DNA of 64,000 bases from Psychrobacter sp. FDAARGOS_221 (GCF_002313155.2 NZ_NWFK02000001.1:1240001-1304000); one strand, 5' to 3'. Shown: positions 28,058-42,815, numbered from the stretch's first letter. A program made the numbers and translations. The notes: generated by a model from the letters alone, not told the origin.

Positions 28058-30433
28058 CTAAGCGATAAGACTGCGTAATTGTGCAGTGATGCCAGCGACA
28101 TCTAACCCACAATCAGCAAGCTGCTCATCATGACTGCCATGCGCAATGAAGGCATCAGTAATACCAATATTGTGCAGTTTTACTCGATCATTTGCCTCTG
28201 AGAGATTTTGATTGACCACATACTCATTGACTGCGCTGCCCGCACCGCCCATGATGACGTGTTCTTCTAAAGTGATTAAGTGTGTGTAACCATCCGCTAT
28301 AAGCGTATCGATCAGCTGAGTATCTAGTGGCTTCACCCAGCGCATATTGGCAACACTGATTTCGCTAATACGTGGCTTTTCATTGGATGTTGCTGCATCA
28401 GCTTCGATTAACTGCTTCGCCACATCATGTGCTGTTTCCACAATCGGACCGAATGCCAATAAAGCCATTTTTATGGGTTTACGATTTTCAGAAGCGTCTG
28501 CAACTTCGTCGATTAAATTGTCGCGACTTTCGGGATGATAAACAGCTTCTATAACTGCTTGACCAACGTCATACAGCTGAGCAGGCTTTTGAATAGGCGC
28601 ACCTGAACCGGTCCCTCTAGGATAGCGAACAGCTGTTACCCCTTTGTACTCATAACAAGTATTGAGTAATTGATAGCATTCGTTTTCATCTTTAGGAACC
28701 GCAATAACCATATTTGGCACACAGCGCATATAAGCCAAGTCGAACACGCCAGCATGCGTTGCACCATCTTCACCGACTAGGCCGGCACGATCAATCGCAA
28801 ACATTACATCAAGATTCTGTAATGCCACATCGTGAATAAGCTGGTCGTAACCGCGTTGCAGGAAGGTTGAATAAATCGCAACAATAGGCTTCACACCTTG
28901 GGTAGCCATACCACCTGCGACAGTCACTGCATGCTGCTCTGCAATAGCCACATCAAAGAACTGATCTGGATATTGAGCTGCAAACTCAGTCATACCAGAG
29001 CCTTCCTCCATAGCAGGAGTAATGGCCATAAGGTTGTTATCTGTCGCTGCTTTGTCGCAAATAAACTCACCAAAAACTTGAGAGTATTTCTTTTTATGAT
29101 TTGGCTGGGCAGAAGCTTTATCAGTTTCCTTCTCTGCTTTAGGTTTATCATTGACAGAACTGCTTTCTTCTGTCTGCTTGGGTAATTTGCTAATGGCATG
29201 ATAGCCAACGGGGTCAGCCTCTGCAGGTACAAAGCCTTTGCCTTTAACTGTATGTACATGAACCAGTACTGGGCCTTTTAATTTTTTGGCACGCTCAAAT
29301 ACTTGAGTCAACTTAACCACATCATGACCATCAAAGGGGCCAAAATACTGAAAACCAATGGCTTTGAATAAGTTGTCAGCAAATAAGTCATCTACGATTT
29401 TATTAGCAATTTTATCAGGCAAACCTTCAAAATCACTTGGGCGTGGCATGACCCCTTCGGCAAATTGTTTGGCGATCTTTGAAATGATTTTATTAGGAAT
29501 GCGTGCTGACCAATCATTAATTGCCCCATTAGCCATATGCACATAGTGACGGAAGCGCTTATCAGCACTGTCAATAGCACGTTTGGTTAATACAGGATTG
29601 CCAGATTTATCGATATCAATAGCAAGACCACGCTGCCATAAGACTGCTAAATGCTTTGAGAACCCACCAGTGGCTTGAGAGATGGACATATCATTGTCAT
29701 TGAGTACAACGATGATGTCGGCATCCTGTTGTACGGCATCATTCATAGCTTCAAATGCCATACCGCCTGTCATCGCACCATCACCGATAACGCAAGCAAC
29801 CGTTGACTGCTTACCTAAATGACGCAAGGCAAGACTCATGCCTAATCCAGCAGAAATAGAGGTTGAAGAATGTCCAACGCCAAAGGTGTCATATTCTGAC
29901 TCTTGGCGCTCTGGGAAAGCGGTCAGTCCATCTTTAGAGCGGATGGTTGATATTAGATCACGGCGACCGGTTAGCACTTTATGGGCGTAAGCTTGATGCC
30001 CAACATCCCAAACTAATTTATCATCGGGCGCATTTAAAACGTAATGCAGGGCTATGGTCAATTCAACCACCCCTAAATTAGCACCAAAATGCCCACCGCT
30101 CTGACCAGCTGAATACAATAGGTATTCACGCAGCTCATCAGCAAGCGTTAATAGCTGCTTGGTGTCTAGAGATTTTAAGTCGGCAGGAGAATCTATGCTA
30201 TCAAGCAAAGGCGTGGCAGGGCGCGATGCAGGAATCTGACTAAACATGCGCATCGAAGCCGACGCCTTTTCATTGCCGCTATCAGCAGACATAATACCTA
30301 CAGCAGATGACGTAGCTGCAGTAGATGACGTATCTTGCGATAGGCTATCTACTGAACGTGCGTCTTCAGAAAGTGAATCCACTTGTTGCGAGGGCGCAGG
30401 CTTGGGCGTAGTTGAGTTTGAATTTTGCTGCAT
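28058..30433 (-). CDS. dxs: 1-deoxy-D-xylulose-5-phosphate synthase
   Basis: DXS condenses pyruvate and glyceraldehyde 3-phosphate, using thiamine diphosphate, at the entry to the MEP isoprenoid pathway. The core is complete: [19 protein letters not shown], the thiamine motif [17 protein letters not shown], the Glu region [12 protein letters not shown] and [15 protein letters not shown]. The product is 791 residues against about 620 for E. coli. The excess is a Ser/Asp/Pro-rich N-terminal extension (about residues 1-75) and a polar Lys/Glu-rich linker between domains I and II (about 412-450). ATG 30433 has AAGG upstream. Later in-frame ATG codons at 30253 and 30247 ([12 protein letters not shown]) would give a near-normal N-terminus and may be the real start; AAAAGG lies 11 bases before 30253. 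Confidence 0.95.
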   Translation of the reverse strand: MQQNSNSTTPKPAPSQQVDSLSEDARSVDSLSQDTSSTAATSSAVGIMSADSGNEKASASMRMFSQIPASRPATPLLDSIDSPADLKSLDTKQLLTLADELREYLLYSAGQSGGHFGANLGVVELTIALHYVLNAPDDKLVWDVGHQAYAHKVLTGRRDLISTIRSKDGLTAFPERQESEYDTFGVGHSSTSISAGLGMSLALRHLGKQSTVACVIGDGAMTGGMAFEAMNDAVQQDADIIVVLNDNDMSISQATGGFSKHLAVLWQRGLAIDIDKSGNPVLTKRAIDSADKRFRHYVHMANGAINDWSARIPNKIISKIAKQFAEGVMPRPSDFEGLPDKIANKIVDDLFADNLFKAIGFQYFGPFDGHDVVKLTQVFERAKKLKGPVLVHVHTVKGKGFVPAEADPVGYHAISKLPKQTEESSSVNDKPKAEKETDKASAQPNHKKKYSQVFGEFICDKAATDNNLMAITPAMEEGSGMTEFAAQYPDQFFDVAIAEQHAVTVAGGMATQGVKPIVAIYSTFLQRGYDQLIHDVALQNLDVMFAIDRAGLVGEDGATHAGVFDLAYMRCVPNMVIAVPKDENECYQLLNTCYEYKGVTAVRYPRGTGSGAPIQKPAQLYDVGQAVIEAVYHPESRDNLIDEVADASENRKPIKMALLAFGPIVETAHDVAKQLIEADAATSNEKPRISEISVANMRWVKPLDTQLIDTLIADGYTHLITLEEHVIMGGAGSAVNEYVVNQNLSEANDRVKLHNIGITDAFIAHGSHDEQLADCGLDVAGITAQLRSLIA

Positions 30434-31035
30434 AGACCTTACAAAACCTACTAATCTTAGTATATAGACGCTGTCTATTGGATGGATTTAACCGATAGTT
30501 ATAGCATCAATGTGAGTGAATATGGGTAAAAATAATATGTCTGCGTGCTAAATATAACCCAGCATTTTATTATTATAGGCCAATTTATACGATATCAGAC
30601 CTGCGCATCTTCTGCACAGATAAAAACGAATATCCGCTTTTTTATTTACACAGTCTTACTTGCCACTCTTGATATTTCGCTATTTACCGTCATTTATCTA
30701 TCTGGGATAGGTTATAATCTTTACCAGATAACTGCTGTCTAAATGCTATTGTTTTGCTACTATCGCCACGATAATACGGCTGTATTTTTATGACTTATCT
30801 TGTATTTATTGCCATTCAGTTCACTGAGCTGACCTGTAGCTAACACTGTATCAAGAACGAGAGTATGGCATAATAGCATTTTTTTTCATTTAGCGCCTTA
30901 TTCATCCTGTTCGCTGTGTGAATTTTCTATGTAATAAGTCCACAAATGTTATCTATTACGTTGTGTGCCCTGTTGTTTATTAAATGATAAACCGAACCCC
31001 AACCTTATTCACGAATATGACTCTTTAGGTCTGTA
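30434..31035. other. Divergent intergenic region dxs/ribA
   Basis: 602 AT-rich bases. A plus-strand TATAAT sits near 30714-30719 without a convincing -35. I do not see an FMN riboswitch before ribA. A 65-codon frame (30545-30742) is hydrophobic in its second half but has no ribosome-binding site and no recognisable family. Confidence 0.4.
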
Positions 31036-31749
31036 ATGTCTCAACAATCCACTAAAAACACCAGTCCATCGCCCTACCAGTTTGTTAGTAAGGCAAAGTT
31101 GCCCACCGCTCACGGCGAGTTTGAGATTCACGTTTTCGAAAACGCTGATCAGCAAGAGCATGTGATGCTGACCTGTGGCTTACCTCAGACAGACACCTCA
31201 GCAGCCACAGAAACCTCGGCCGCTGAGTCGACCAGTAATGCCAATCAGAAGCCGCCACTGGTTCGTATTCATTCTGAATGCTTAACCGGCGATGCCTTTT
31301 CTTCTTTAAAGTGTGATTGCGGTCCACAGTTAAACGCCACTATGCAGGCGATTCAGGCGGAAGGTTGCGGCGCTATATTATACCTGCGTCAAGAAGGCCG
31401 AGGTATTGGGCTGACTAACAAGATTCGTGCTTATGCCCTACAAGATCAAGGCCATGATACCCTTGATGCCAACCTACTGTTAGGCCTGCCAGCAGATGCT
31501 CGCACCTATGAGATGTGTAAGCCGATGTTGGATCACGTCGGTATTACCAAGCTGCGCCTAATGACCAACAATCCTGACAAACTAAGCTATCTTGAAGATT
31601 TGGGTTTTGAAGTGGTTGAACGTGTGCCCTTAGTGGTTGGCCTCAATCCGCATAACCTAGATTATCTAGTAACCAAGCGTGAGCGTATGGGTCATCACTT
31701 GGCTCAAGATATTAGCTCACACTCGTTCAAGCCTATTTCTGAACAATAA
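31036..31749 (+). CDS. ribA: GTP cyclohydrolase II
   Basis: RibA opens the imidazole ring of GTP to begin riboflavin synthesis. The 237-residue product has the zinc site around [20 protein letters not shown] (near residues 79-98), the catalytic [11 protein letters not shown] (near 116-126) and [18 protein letters not shown] toward the end. A polar insert of about 20 residues (near 50-72, Thr/Ser/Ala-rich) makes it longer than the roughly 200-residue E. coli enzyme. It lies 67 bases before hemF, so they may be cotranscribed. Confidence 0.95.
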   Translation: MSQQSTKNTSPSPYQFVSKAKLPTAHGEFEIHVFENADQQEHVMLTCGLPQTDTSAATETSAAESTSNANQKPPLVRIHSECLTGDAFSSLKCDCGPQLNATMQAIQAEGCGAILYLRQEGRGIGLTNKIRAYALQDQGHDTLDANLLLGLPADARTYEMCKPMLDHVGITKLRLMTNNPDKLSYLEDLGFEVVERVPLVVGLNPHNLDYLVTKRERMGHHLAQDISSHSFKPISEQ

Positions 31750-31792
31750 AATAGGGTCAAACCCACTGTACTTCCTGTACTTCAAACGCTAA

Positions 31793-32809
<1,017 letters not shown>

Positions 32810-32954
32810 CATCGATTATTTGTGATTAATGAGCTTTTAAACAAGTTGTGATAATATGAGCGGGAAATACTTTTAGTGAGTAGCTAATGAGCATATTGGC
32901 TACTAATAACTTCCCTCTCTAATTGTCTTTACAACAACTAAAAAGGATTTAGCC

Positions 32955-33407
32955 ATGCAACTAAAACCATTATTGCTAGCCACCCTACTTCCCATTAGCT
33001 TAACCTTAGCTGCTTGTAGCAGTGGCGGTCAAAGTGAGCAAGTTAGCGCCCGTCAAGACGACATGAAAAACTGGAAAGACGCTAAAGATCAAGTCGAGAA
33101 CCTATTAAAAGACACAGAAAACTTTGACTTAGCCGCTGTTCAAAAAGAAACAGCCTTCTTAGCAGAAAACTCAGAAAGCCCTTGGAGCAACTTTTCAGAC
33201 AGTCAGGACATGGGCGGTGCTTCTGAGGCAGTTTGGGGTGATCCAGAAGGCTTTAAATCAGCCATTGCTAACTATCAACAAGCAGCCACTGAGCTTAACA
33301 TGGTCGCTCAAAATGCCACCTCAGCAGATGAGATTATGCCTGCATTTAATGCGTTAGGCGACGGCTGTAAGTCATGCCACGAGAACTTTAAGGCACCAAA
33401 AGACTAG
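32955..33407 (+). CDS. Lipid-anchored cytochrome c-prime-like protein
   Basis: The 150-residue product has a lipoprotein signal (LLPISLTLAACSSGG, Cys near residue 21) and a C-terminal heme motif CKSCHENF near residues 139-146. One CxxCH near the end of a four-helix protein is the pattern of cytochrome c-prime; members bind NO or act in redox stress. Being lipid-anchored would fix it to the periplasmic face of a membrane. AAAGGA precedes the ATG by 9 bases. It follows hemF and ends in a bidirectional terminator. Confidence 0.8.
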   Translation: MQLKPLLLATLLPISLTLAACSSGGQSEQVSARQDDMKNWKDAKDQVENLLKDTENFDLAAVQKETAFLAENSESPWSNFSDSQDMGGASEAVWGDPEGFKSAIANYQQAATELNMVAQNATSADEIMPAFNALGDGCKSCHENFKAPKD

Positions 33408-33510
33408 CGCTTAAAGCAGTAAGCACACTCGCGTTAGAAGACGTCATCAGTCGTTAAACACAGTGCCACAATTGTTTAATAATTCGATGCCATAATGCGA
33501 TAAAAAAACC

Positions 33511-33540
33511 AAAACCCCCGTTATCCTTAACGGGGGTTTT
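33511..33540. terminator. Bidirectional intrinsic terminator
   Basis: Thirteen-base-pair perfect stem (33511-33523 with 33528-33540), GC-rich core, 4-base loop, A run upstream and T run downstream; lies between the convergent cytochrome and mscS genes. Confidence 0.93.
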
Positions 33541-33587
33541 TGATATTTATGATTTGCCAATAACATTTATCAATTAGCGTTTAAGAC

Positions 33588-34553
33588 TTAGCGCTTAGAA
33601 CTATCAACATCAGCTTTTGGCTGTACTTTGCGCTCCTTTTGCCACTCAACCATCTTTTCGGCAACCGCTTCTGCAGAGCCATCACTGAAATCTAACGTAC
33701 GTATCGGGAACGGAATAGAGATACCAGCGGCGTCTAAATGATCTTTCACAGCCACAATCACCTCATGTATCGAGGCAACCTTATAAGTTTGTGCCCCATC
33801 ATCAATATACCAGCGTACTTTTAGATCAATACTTGAGTCGCCAAACCCAGTCGCGATCACTGAGGGTTCGGCTCGACGTGACACGCTTGGCGAGTCATCC
33901 AATGCTGCCAATATGGCCTCACAGGCTTTGCGAATATCATCGTCATAGCCAATACCAACGCTCACTTCCAAGCGGCGGCGGCTGTATGCGGTATTCACTG
34001 TCAACGCACCGGTGTACAGCTGCGCATTAGGGATAACCACCTTTCTACCATCATAAGTTCGGATGGCGGTTGCACGTACCTTGATGTCCTCTACCGTACC
34101 CTCGTAATCGCCTGAAATAATCTGATCGCCTATTCTAAAGGGCTCAGATAATAACAACAAAATGCCTGACAATAGGTTTTGAAAAATATCTTTGAAAGCA
34201 AAACCGATGGCTACTGACCCGATACCCAAGGCGCCAACCAGTTTAGAGGGCGTAAATCCTGGTATGGCAATGACCATGGCCACCATAAAGCCGATAAAGA
34301 AGATTAAACTGCCGCCAATGCGCTGAAATACCCGCACCAGATTACGGTGAGTATGACTTTTGGACAGCAGTTTGCTAACCACTTTTTTGAAAATAATGGC
34401 CAACAACCAAAACACCAGCATTACCGCAATAGCCACAATAAAGTAAGGGACTCTGGCCATGAAATCATCAATCATGCCATTGGCAGTCGAGGCAATGGTC
34501 TGATACTCGGTAATTTTTTCACTGACTTTTTCGGTGACACTCGGGTCTGGCAT
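33588..34553 (-). CDS. Small-conductance mechanosensitive channel MscS family
   Basis: MscS channels open under membrane tension to vent solutes on osmotic downshock. The 321-residue product has three N-terminal membrane segments (near residues 35-55, 78-98 and 105-140). The pore helix has the Gly/Ala-rich pattern GALGIGSVAIGFAFKDIFQN, then the beta domain (LSEPFRIGDQIISGDYEGTV) and a polar C-terminal tail. It is slightly longer than E. coli MscS (286 residues). Confidence 0.93.
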   Translation of the reverse strand: MPDPSVTEKVSEKITEYQTIASTANGMIDDFMARVPYFIVAIAVMLVFWLLAIIFKKVVSKLLSKSHTHRNLVRVFQRIGGSLIFFIGFMVAMVIAIPGFTPSKLVGALGIGSVAIGFAFKDIFQNLLSGILLLLSEPFRIGDQIISGDYEGTVEDIKVRATAIRTYDGRKVVIPNAQLYTGALTVNTAYSRRRLEVSVGIGYDDDIRKACEAILAALDDSPSVSRRAEPSVIATGFGDSSIDLKVRWYIDDGAQTYKVASIHEVIVAVKDHLDAAGISIPFPIRTLDFSDGSAEAVAEKMVEWQKERKVQPKADVDSSKR

Positions 34554-34628
34554 AGTAGCTTCCTGTAACGTTGAATGGTGTGTCTAACTTGAGCTGATTG
34601 ATAAAATTAAAACACAAATTTAGGCGAT

Positions 34629-34678
34629 AAAAAAGCAGCATTAGACGTTAACACTCATTGTTTAACATCTAATGCTGC
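34629..34678 (-). terminator. Intrinsic terminator after gloA
   Basis: Seventeen-base arms (34635-34651 with 34662-34678) with one mismatch or wobble, 10-base loop, and six T on the minus strand. Confidence 0.9.
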
Positions 34679-34725
34679 CTAATTTATACAGTACCTGATT
34701 CATGCAGTGACTGTATTAACGACTA

Positions 34726-35271
34726 TTAACCCATTAGGTCAGCTTGAACGATTTCAATCCAATAGCCATCAACATCTTTGATAAACGCAATGTTTTTCAT
34801 CTTGCCATCTTCTGGGCGTTTTTTAAACTCAACTTGATTTTGATCAAACCAAGCCACTGCCTGCTCTAAGTTTGGTACGCTAAAGCAGATGTGACCAAAG
34901 CCTTGAGGCTGCGCATTACCATCGTGATAACTAAAGTCAGCTTGGTTCTCAGTACCATAGTTATGGGTTAGCTCTAGGATACCACGCTGACGGAAAGTAT
35001 AAATCGCCAAGTCTTCATCGGCTGGCAGGCTTTCACGCTCTTCATCAGTCAATTTAGCTAAGAAGTATAAATCAAATTCCATTTCTGGAAATTTTTTGAC
35101 CGCCAATAAAGTCATGCCCAAAATGCCGGTATAAAACTCTAACGACGCTTTTGGATCTTTAACACGTAACATGGTGTGGTTAAAAGTAAAACCATTGGTC
35201 GCAGAAGCAATAGGCTTCACACCCTCAACCGCTACTGCATTTTTTGGCTGTTCAATATGAGTATTAGACAT
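34726..35271 (-). CDS. gloA: Lactoylglutathione lyase (glyoxalase I)
   Basis: Converts the methylglyoxal-glutathione hemithioacetal to S-lactoylglutathione. The 181-residue product has two beta-alpha-beta-beta-beta halves with the four expected metal ligands: His in FNHTMLRVKDP (near residue 31), Glu in GILELTHNYG, His in GFGHICFSV and Glu in GYWIEIVQ. The insert between halves (KKFPEMEFDLYFLAKLTDEE) is like the plant and yeast type, which is often zinc-dependent; metal preference is inferred. Confidence 0.93.
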   Translation of the reverse strand: MSNTHIEQPKNAVAVEGVKPIASATNGFTFNHTMLRVKDPKASLEFYTGILGMTLLAVKKFPEMEFDLYFLAKLTDEERESLPADEDLAIYTFRQRGILELTHNYGTENQADFSYHDGNAQPQGFGHICFSVPNLEQAVAWFDQNQVEFKKRPEDGKMKNIAFIKDVDGYWIEIVQADLMG

Positions 35272-35472
35272 TATTATTTCCTTTTTTTAAGACTGTTTAT
35301 GACAAACTTTTTAAACGTTAAGATTTATCTGTAAATAGCTTTTGAGACAACGCTTATAAACCAATCATTTATAAATCAATCATTCAATCAATCAACAAAA
35401 GCCACAACACTGACTGCCTTATAGAATAGATGGGCCTAAATATTATAATTTCAAACCCCATCCCTGCTGATG

Positions 35473-36117
35473 CTAGTCTTCTAAGAACTCAACTTCGCCG
35501 GTGGCCAAGTTATACTCTGCGCCGACAATCAACAGCTCACCGCTACGATGCATATCTTCTAGCAAACGAGATCCATGCTTTAACTGGCTCACTGACATGC
35601 GCACATTGGCACTAATAGAGCGGTCAATCAGCTCTTGCGCGTCAATATCCGCACCGGTAGCGGTCGCTAACTCATGTAAGTTATAGACACTGGGGCGAAT
35701 ACGATCAACGATAGACTGTAGATTTGGGGTGTAATACTGCTCAGGATTAATCAACGCCTCAACACAAGCCGTCACAGCGCCGCAATGTGAATGACCCAAT
35801 ACCACGACCAAACGGGTGCCAAACTTCTCTACCGCAAATTCAATCGAGCCAATTTGTGACGGAGCCACAATATTACCTGCCACTCGAATCACAAACAAAT
35901 CACCCAAACCTTGGTCAAACACGATCTCAACAGGCACACGCGCATCGGAGCAACCCAAAATAATGGCAAATGGATCTTGCTCATCAATCAAATTTAATCG
36001 GTTTTCAAGTTTTTCTGACTCTAGTAAGTTTTTGACATAGCGTTTATTGCCTGTTTTTAACCACTGCAGCGCTTCTTCGCCAGAAGTGGGTCGGTCTAAT
36101 TTCGGTTGTGAGCTCAT
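35473..36117 (-). CDS. can: Beta-class carbonic anhydrase
   Basis: Interconverts carbon dioxide and bicarbonate, supplying bicarbonate for carboxylases. The 214-residue product has the zinc and catalytic-dyad motifs GCSDARVPVEIVFDQGLGDL (near residues 54-73) and GHSHCGAV near 106-113. It is a single-gene unit between gloA and gltD. Confidence 0.94.
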   Translation of the reverse strand: MSSQPKLDRPTSGEEALQWLKTGNKRYVKNLLESEKLENRLNLIDEQDPFAIILGCSDARVPVEIVFDQGLGDLFVIRVAGNIVAPSQIGSIEFAVEKFGTRLVVVLGHSHCGAVTACVEALINPEQYYTPNLQSIVDRIRPSVYNLHELATATGADIDAQELIDRSISANVRMSVSQLKHGSRLLEDMHRSGELLIVGAEYNLATGEVEFLED

Positions 36118-36510
36118 AATCGTGTTCTCTTAGCTAATTGTTATTTTATTATTGTGGTGAATATAACATCAGGCTCTGTTGTACTCAGAATCCCATGTTT
36201 CCAATTCTGGCTAATTTTAACATAACCGCCAGTACACGCTGCCGTTATTGACGTCTGATTTACATAGCTTCCACAATTGACGCATCGCTTAGTAGTATGG
36301 ACTTGGCAATTTGTTAATCATTTTGACAAAAAAATGCCCTTGAACCAAAGCATTATCGAACGCTTAAATTCAAGAGCATTTTATAATCTATCTTTAGGCG
36401 CTGAAACAAACGTAGGTTTCAGTCACCTATCAAAAAGCTATTAAAAACTAACTATTAAAAACGAATAGGCATTAAAGTCTGTATCTACAATAAACCTCTA
36501 AACCAAGCCC
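36118..36510. other. Intergenic region between gltD and can
   Basis: 393 bases with no gene; holds the gltD terminator and presumably the can promoter, which I could not place confidently. Confidence 0.5.
36328..36381 (-). terminator. Intrinsic terminator after gltD
   Basis: Arms 36332-36344 and 36369-36381 pair over 13 bp (one G-T) with an inner AAGC/GCTT stem in the loop, followed on the minus strand by a T run. Confidence 0.75.
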
Positions 36511-38255
<1,745 letters not shown>

Positions 38256-41200
38256 CTACTGCGGATCTGCTGTGGTGCTGTGTAATAAAGAAGCCATATT
38301 GGCAGCTTTTGGTTTCACTAAGAATACTTTACGCACGTAGTGTTCGAAGTCTGCCAAAATTTGACGTCCCCAAGCACTGCCTGTTTTTTCGACATGATTT
38401 TCGATGATTTGCTTCAAGTAAATACGGTGCTCTTCCGTTTGCTCACTCGAGATACGATGCAAATCAATCAGCTCATGGTTACAGCGGTCAAAGAAGGTAT
38501 TGTCTAAGTCTAATACAAAGGCAAAACCGCCTGTCATACCGGCACCAAAGTTAAGGCCCGTTTTACCCAGAACAGTCACCACACCGCCTGTCATATACTC
38601 ACAGCAGTGATCACCAACCCCTTCAATGACAGCATGCGCCCCTGAGTTACGTACTGCAAAACGCTCACCGGCTGTACCTGAAGCATACAGCTTACCACCG
38701 GTCGCACCATACAAACAGGTGTTCCCAATAATGGCGGTGTGCTGCGAAGCAAAGGTAGATTCTTTTGGCGGATAAATCACAATCTCACCGCCGGCCATAC
38801 CTTTACCGACATAGTCGTTGGCATCACCTTCAAGCTCAATGTTAAGACCACCGGCATTCCAAACGCCCAAGCTTTGACCTGCAGTACCGGCTAGATGCAA
38901 CTTGATTGGCATGTCTGACATACCTAGGTTGCCCCATACTTGCGCAATCTCACCAGACAGTCTTGCACCAATTGAGCGGTCACAGTTACCCACTTGATAG
39001 CTGTAAGTACCGCCTTGACCTTGGCGAATGGCGACAATCATGTCATCGACCATTTTTTCTGCCAATAAGCCTTTATCAAATGGCTCATTGCGCTCAACTT
39101 GGCAAGTTTGTGGTTTGCCTTCAGCAGCAGGATGGCTGCGTAATAATGGCGATAAATCTAAGTTACGCTGCTTATCAGTGGTACCTTCTAGTAACTCTAA
39201 CAGATCAGTACGACCAACCAGCTCTTCCATGCTACGGACACCTAGGAAAGCCAACCACTCACGTGTTTCTGTCGCAATGAATTTAAAGAAGTTGATCAGC
39301 ATCTCTGCTTCGCCAATGAAGTGCTCATCACGTAAGCGTGCTTGCTGAGTTGCCACACCTGTTGGACAGTTGTTTAAGTGACAAATACGTAAGTATTTAC
39401 AACCTACCGCAATCATCGGCGTGGTACCAAAGCCAAAGCTTTCTGCGCCTAAGATTGCAGCTTTCACCACATCAAGACCGGTCTTTAGACCACCATCGGT
39501 TTGCATACGGACTTTGTCACGTAGGCCATTAACGCGTAGCGATTGATGCGCTTCTGCCAGGCCTAGCTCCCAAGGAGAGCCGGCATGGTGAATAGAAGAT
39601 AAAGGTGAGGCTGCCGTACCGCCGTCATAACCTGAGATAGTAATCAAGTCAGCGTAAGCTTTTGCAACACCGGTAGCGATAGTACCGACGCCTGGACGTG
39701 ATACCAATTTAACAGATACTAACGCTTCTGGATTGACTTGTTTTAAGTCAAAAATCAGCTGCGCCAAATCTTCAATAGAATAAATATCATGATGCGGTGG
39801 AGGCGAAATTAACGTCACCCCAGGTACGGAATAGCGCAGGCGTGCAATTAGTGAGTTCACTTTACCGCCAGGCAGCTGTCCGCCTTCACCAGGTTTTGCG
39901 CCTTGGGCCACTTTAATTTGCATCACTTGAGCGGAGCGCAAGTAAGCAGGCGTGACCCCAAAGCGGCCAGAAGCAACCTGTTTGATTTTTGAGTTACGCA
40001 TGGTGCCGTAACGGGTTGGGTCTTCACCGCCCTCCCCTGAGTTTGAGCGCCCGCCAATGGTATTCATCGCCATAGCAATCGCTTCGTGTGCCTCTGGTGA
40101 TAGTGCACCAAGTGACATACCGGCAGAGTCAAATCGAGGTAAGATGTCCTCGATGCCTTCAACCTCATCGATATCAATGCCATTGCCTGATTTTAATTTT
40201 AATAAATCACGCAGTGTCGCCACTGGGCGGTTATTTACTAGTGCCGCATACTCACGGTAGTTTTCAAAGTCACCGGTGCGTACTGCTTTGTGCAAGGTGT
40301 TAATAACGTCTGGATTAAACGCATGATATTCTTTGTTAAATACGAACTTCAGCATCCCGCCTTGATCCAGCGGTGTGCGACGACTAAAAGCATTTTTTGC
40401 TAATAAAGTTTGATCATGTGCCAAGTCGGCAAAGGTAGCGCCTTTGATACGGCTTTGTACCCCTTTAAAGCACATCTCAACGATTTCTTCCGATAAGCCG
40501 ACGGCTTCAAACAACTGAGCGCCACGGTAAGAGACAATGGTAGAAATACCCATTTTCGATAAGATTTTTAATAAACCCTTATCTAGGCCCTTACGGAAGT
40601 TGGCACGCGCTTGTAATGGATCACCTAACAGCTCACCTGAGGCAACTAGGTCAGCAATCACATCGTAAGCCAAATAAGGATAAACACAGGTGGCACCAAA
40701 GCCAATCAATACCGCCACTTGATGTGAATCACGTGCGACACCAGTTTCAATAATTAAGTTAGCGTCAGTACGCAAGCCTTTTTCGATTAAATAGTGATGC
40801 ACAGCACCGGTTACCAGAATGGCATTAGCCGGTAATTTACCTTTTTCAATGCCCTTATCTGACAAGATAATGATGGTGTTGCCATCATTAACCGCCTGCT
40901 CTACTTGCTCACAAATTTGCTGAATAGCCGCATCTAAAGTCAGCGACTCATCATAGTTGATGTCGATACGCTGATGTAAAAAGGCAGGATCATCTAGCGC
41001 CTCAATCTGCTGCATCTTGCTCGGTGACAGCACAGGCGACGATAAGATAATACGGTGCGCATCACGTGGTGTCGGGGTAAAAATGTTGGTTTCTGCACCC
41101 AAGCAGGTTTGCAATGACATTACAATCGATTCACGTAATGGATCAATCGGTGGGTTGGTCACTTGCGCAAACTGTTGACGGAAGAAGTCGGCCACATTGC

Positions 41201-42815
41201 GCACTTGCTTTGACAGTACAGCCACTGGCGTATCATCGCCCATTGAGCCGACTGGCTCTTGGCCATTTTCAGCATTAGGGCGGATGATTTCAGTGCGTTC
41301 TTCATTGGTGATGTTGAACATTTTTTGCAATGCTTTTAACGGCTCACCACGCACGCCTTTCTCAAGCAGTTTTTCTTCAGCTTGTTCGCTATCACGAATA
41401 CGAGTGGCTTCTTCACGCAACCATTTGCGATAAGGATGCGCTTTCTTCAGACGATTACTAATAATCTGATCATCAAGTACTTCGCCATTTAAGGTGTCAA
41501 TCACCAGCATTTGGCCCGGTCCGACGCGACCTTTGGCAATCACATCGTCTGGATCATAGTCCCACACCCCAACTTCCGAGGCCACTGTGATATAACCATT
41601 TTTGGTAGTTACCCAGCGTGATGGACGCAAGCCGTTTCGATCAAGCATACATACCGCATAACGGCCATCTTGAATCACCAGACCTGCCGGCCCATCCCAT
41701 GGCTCCATGTGCTGTGAGTAAAACTCATAAAACGCACGTAAGTCCATATCCATACTGTCAACGTTCTGCCAAGCAGGCGGCACTAGAATTGACATCGCAT
41801 GGAATAAGCTCATACCGCCAGAGATAAGCACCTCAAGCATATTATCCAAGCTCGATGAGTCTGATCCAGTACGGTTGACCAACGGATGCAGCTCAGTGAT
41901 TTCTGGTAATTTATCAGTTTCAAGCTTAGGCGTACGTGCTACAGACCAGTTACGGTTGGCAGTAATGGTGTTTAATTCACCATTGTGTGCCAAATAGCGG
42001 AATGGCTGAGCCAGTGGCCAACGCGGTAAGGTGTTGGTTGAGAAGCGTTGGTGGAATACCACAATATGTGACTGCAAACGACTGTCTTGCAAGTCACTAT
42101 AGAAGGTCGGTAAATCTGCTGGCATCATCAGACCTTTATAAATAACAGTCTGACAGCTCAGTGACGTCACATAAAATAAGGGATCTTCAGTTAATGCTAA
42201 CTCTGCTTTTTTGCGCGCTACATACAGTTTGCGGTTAAAATCTTCTGCACTTAACTCATCTGGTGCATTAACAAAGATTTGCTTAAATTGTGGCAAGGTT
42301 TCACGCGCAATTTCACCAACAATCGATAAATCAACCGGCACATCACGCCAGCCTGCCACCGTCAAACCTTGAGCAGCCACTTCTTTATCTAGAACCTGTT
42401 GACTGTGTGTCGCTAACTCGTCATCCAGATTTAAAAATACCATACCAACGGCAAAGTTTTCGCCCAGTTCAAAACCAAGCTCATTTGCCACTGTATTAAA
42501 GAAGTCTACTGGTTTGGCTAATAATAAGCCGCAACCGTCACCTGTTTTGCCATCAGCAGCAACACCACCACGGTGAGTCATACAGCTAAGACTGTGAATC
42601 GCGGTTTTTACCAAATGGTGACTTGGCTTACCTTCAATATGAGCAACCAGACCAAAACCACAGTTGTCTGAGAAGTCTTCTGGTGAAGCAAGATAGGTAG
42701 TGTTGTCAGTAATGGAGGTGTCAATCGAGGTGTTATGAGGAGGTTTGCTGTCAGGATAGTTGGTGGCTGAATTTGAATGAGAGGGGGTAGGATTGGCTAA
42801 AAAAGTCTGGGTCAT
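38256..42815 (-). CDS. gltB: Glutamate synthase large subunit
   Basis: GltB makes two glutamates from glutamine and 2-oxoglutarate. The 1519-residue product is like E. coli GltB. The N-terminal amidotransferase nucleophile is the Cys of [10 protein letters not shown] (near residue 52), so about 51 residues form a propeptide to be cut off; this one is Ser/Thr/Pro-rich. The synthase domain has [20 protein letters not shown] and the 3Fe-4S cysteines in [20 protein letters not shown]; the C-terminal glycine-rich GXGXG-type beta helix ([20 protein letters not shown]) follows. AAAGGA precedes the ATG. Confidence 0.97.
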   Translation of the reverse strand: MTQTFLANPTPSHSNSATNYPDSKPPHNTSIDTSITDNTTYLASPEDFSDNCGFGLVAHIEGKPSHHLVKTAIHSLSCMTHRGGVAADGKTGDGCGLLLAKPVDFFNTVANELGFELGENFAVGMVFLNLDDELATHSQQVLDKEVAAQGLTVAGWRDVPVDLSIVGEIARETLPQFKQIFVNAPDELSAEDFNRKLYVARKKAELALTEDPLFYVTSLSCQTVIYKGLMMPADLPTFYSDLQDSRLQSHIVVFHQRFSTNTLPRWPLAQPFRYLAHNGELNTITANRNWSVARTPKLETDKLPEITELHPLVNRTGSDSSSLDNMLEVLISGGMSLFHAMSILVPPAWQNVDSMDMDLRAFYEFYSQHMEPWDGPAGLVIQDGRYAVCMLDRNGLRPSRWVTTKNGYITVASEVGVWDYDPDDVIAKGRVGPGQMLVIDTLNGEVLDDQIISNRLKKAHPYRKWLREEATRIRDSEQAEEKLLEKGVRGEPLKALQKMFNITNEERTEIIRPNAENGQEPVGSMGDDTPVAVLSKQVRNVADFFRQQFAQVTNPPIDPLRESIVMSLQTCLGAETNIFTPTPRDAHRIILSSPVLSPSKMQQIEALDDPAFLHQRIDINYDESLTLDAAIQQICEQVEQAVNDGNTIIILSDKGIEKGKLPANAILVTGAVHHYLIEKGLRTDANLIIETGVARDSHQVAVLIGFGATCVYPYLAYDVIADLVASGELLGDPLQARANFRKGLDKGLLKILSKMGISTIVSYRGAQLFEAVGLSEEIVEMCFKGVQSRIKGATFADLAHDQTLLAKNAFSRRTPLDQGGMLKFVFNKEYHAFNPDVINTLHKAVRTGDFENYREYAALVNNRPVATLRDLLKLKSGNGIDIDEVEGIEDILPRFDSAGMSLGALSPEAHEAIAMAMNTIGGRSNSGEGGEDPTRYGTMRNSKIKQVASGRFGVTPAYLRSAQVMQIKVAQGAKPGEGGQLPGGKVNSLIARLRYSVPGVTLISPPPHHDIYSIEDLAQLIFDLKQVNPEALVSVKLVSRPGVGTIATGVAKAYADLITISGYDGGTAASPLSSIHHAGSPWELGLAEAHQSLRVNGLRDKVRMQTDGGLKTGLDVVKAAILGAESFGFGTTPMIAVGCKYLRICHLNNCPTGVATQQARLRDEHFIGEAEMLINFFKFIATETREWLAFLGVRSMEELVGRTDLLELLEGTTDKQRNLDLSPLLRSHPAAEGKPQTCQVERNEPFDKGLLAEKMVDDMIVAIRQGQGGTYSYQVGNCDRSIGARLSGEIAQVWGNLGMSDMPIKLHLAGTAGQSLGVWNAGGLNIELEGDANDYVGKGMAGGEIVIYPPKESTFASQHTAIIGNTCLYGATGGKLYASGTAGERFAVRNSGAHAVIEGVGDHCCEYMTGGVVTVLGKTGLNFGAGMTGGFAFVLDLDNTFFDRCNHELIDLHRISSEQTEEHRIYLKQIIENHVEKTGSAWGRQILADFEHYVRKVFLVKPKAANMASLLHSTTADPQ

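Noticed and set aside
28898-29259. Overlapping frames of 89-95 codons on both strands inside dxs
   Set aside because: Fall in the coding region of a conserved enzyme; no start signals.
30545-30742. 65-codon plus-strand frame before ribA, possibly a membrane peptide
   Set aside because: No Shine-Dalgarno, no neighbour link, and hydrophobicity is expected in AT-rich DNA.
30860-31035. FMN riboswitch before ribA
   Set aside because: I looked for the conserved RFN core (AGGGYR and GCCUGG-type segments) and did not find it.
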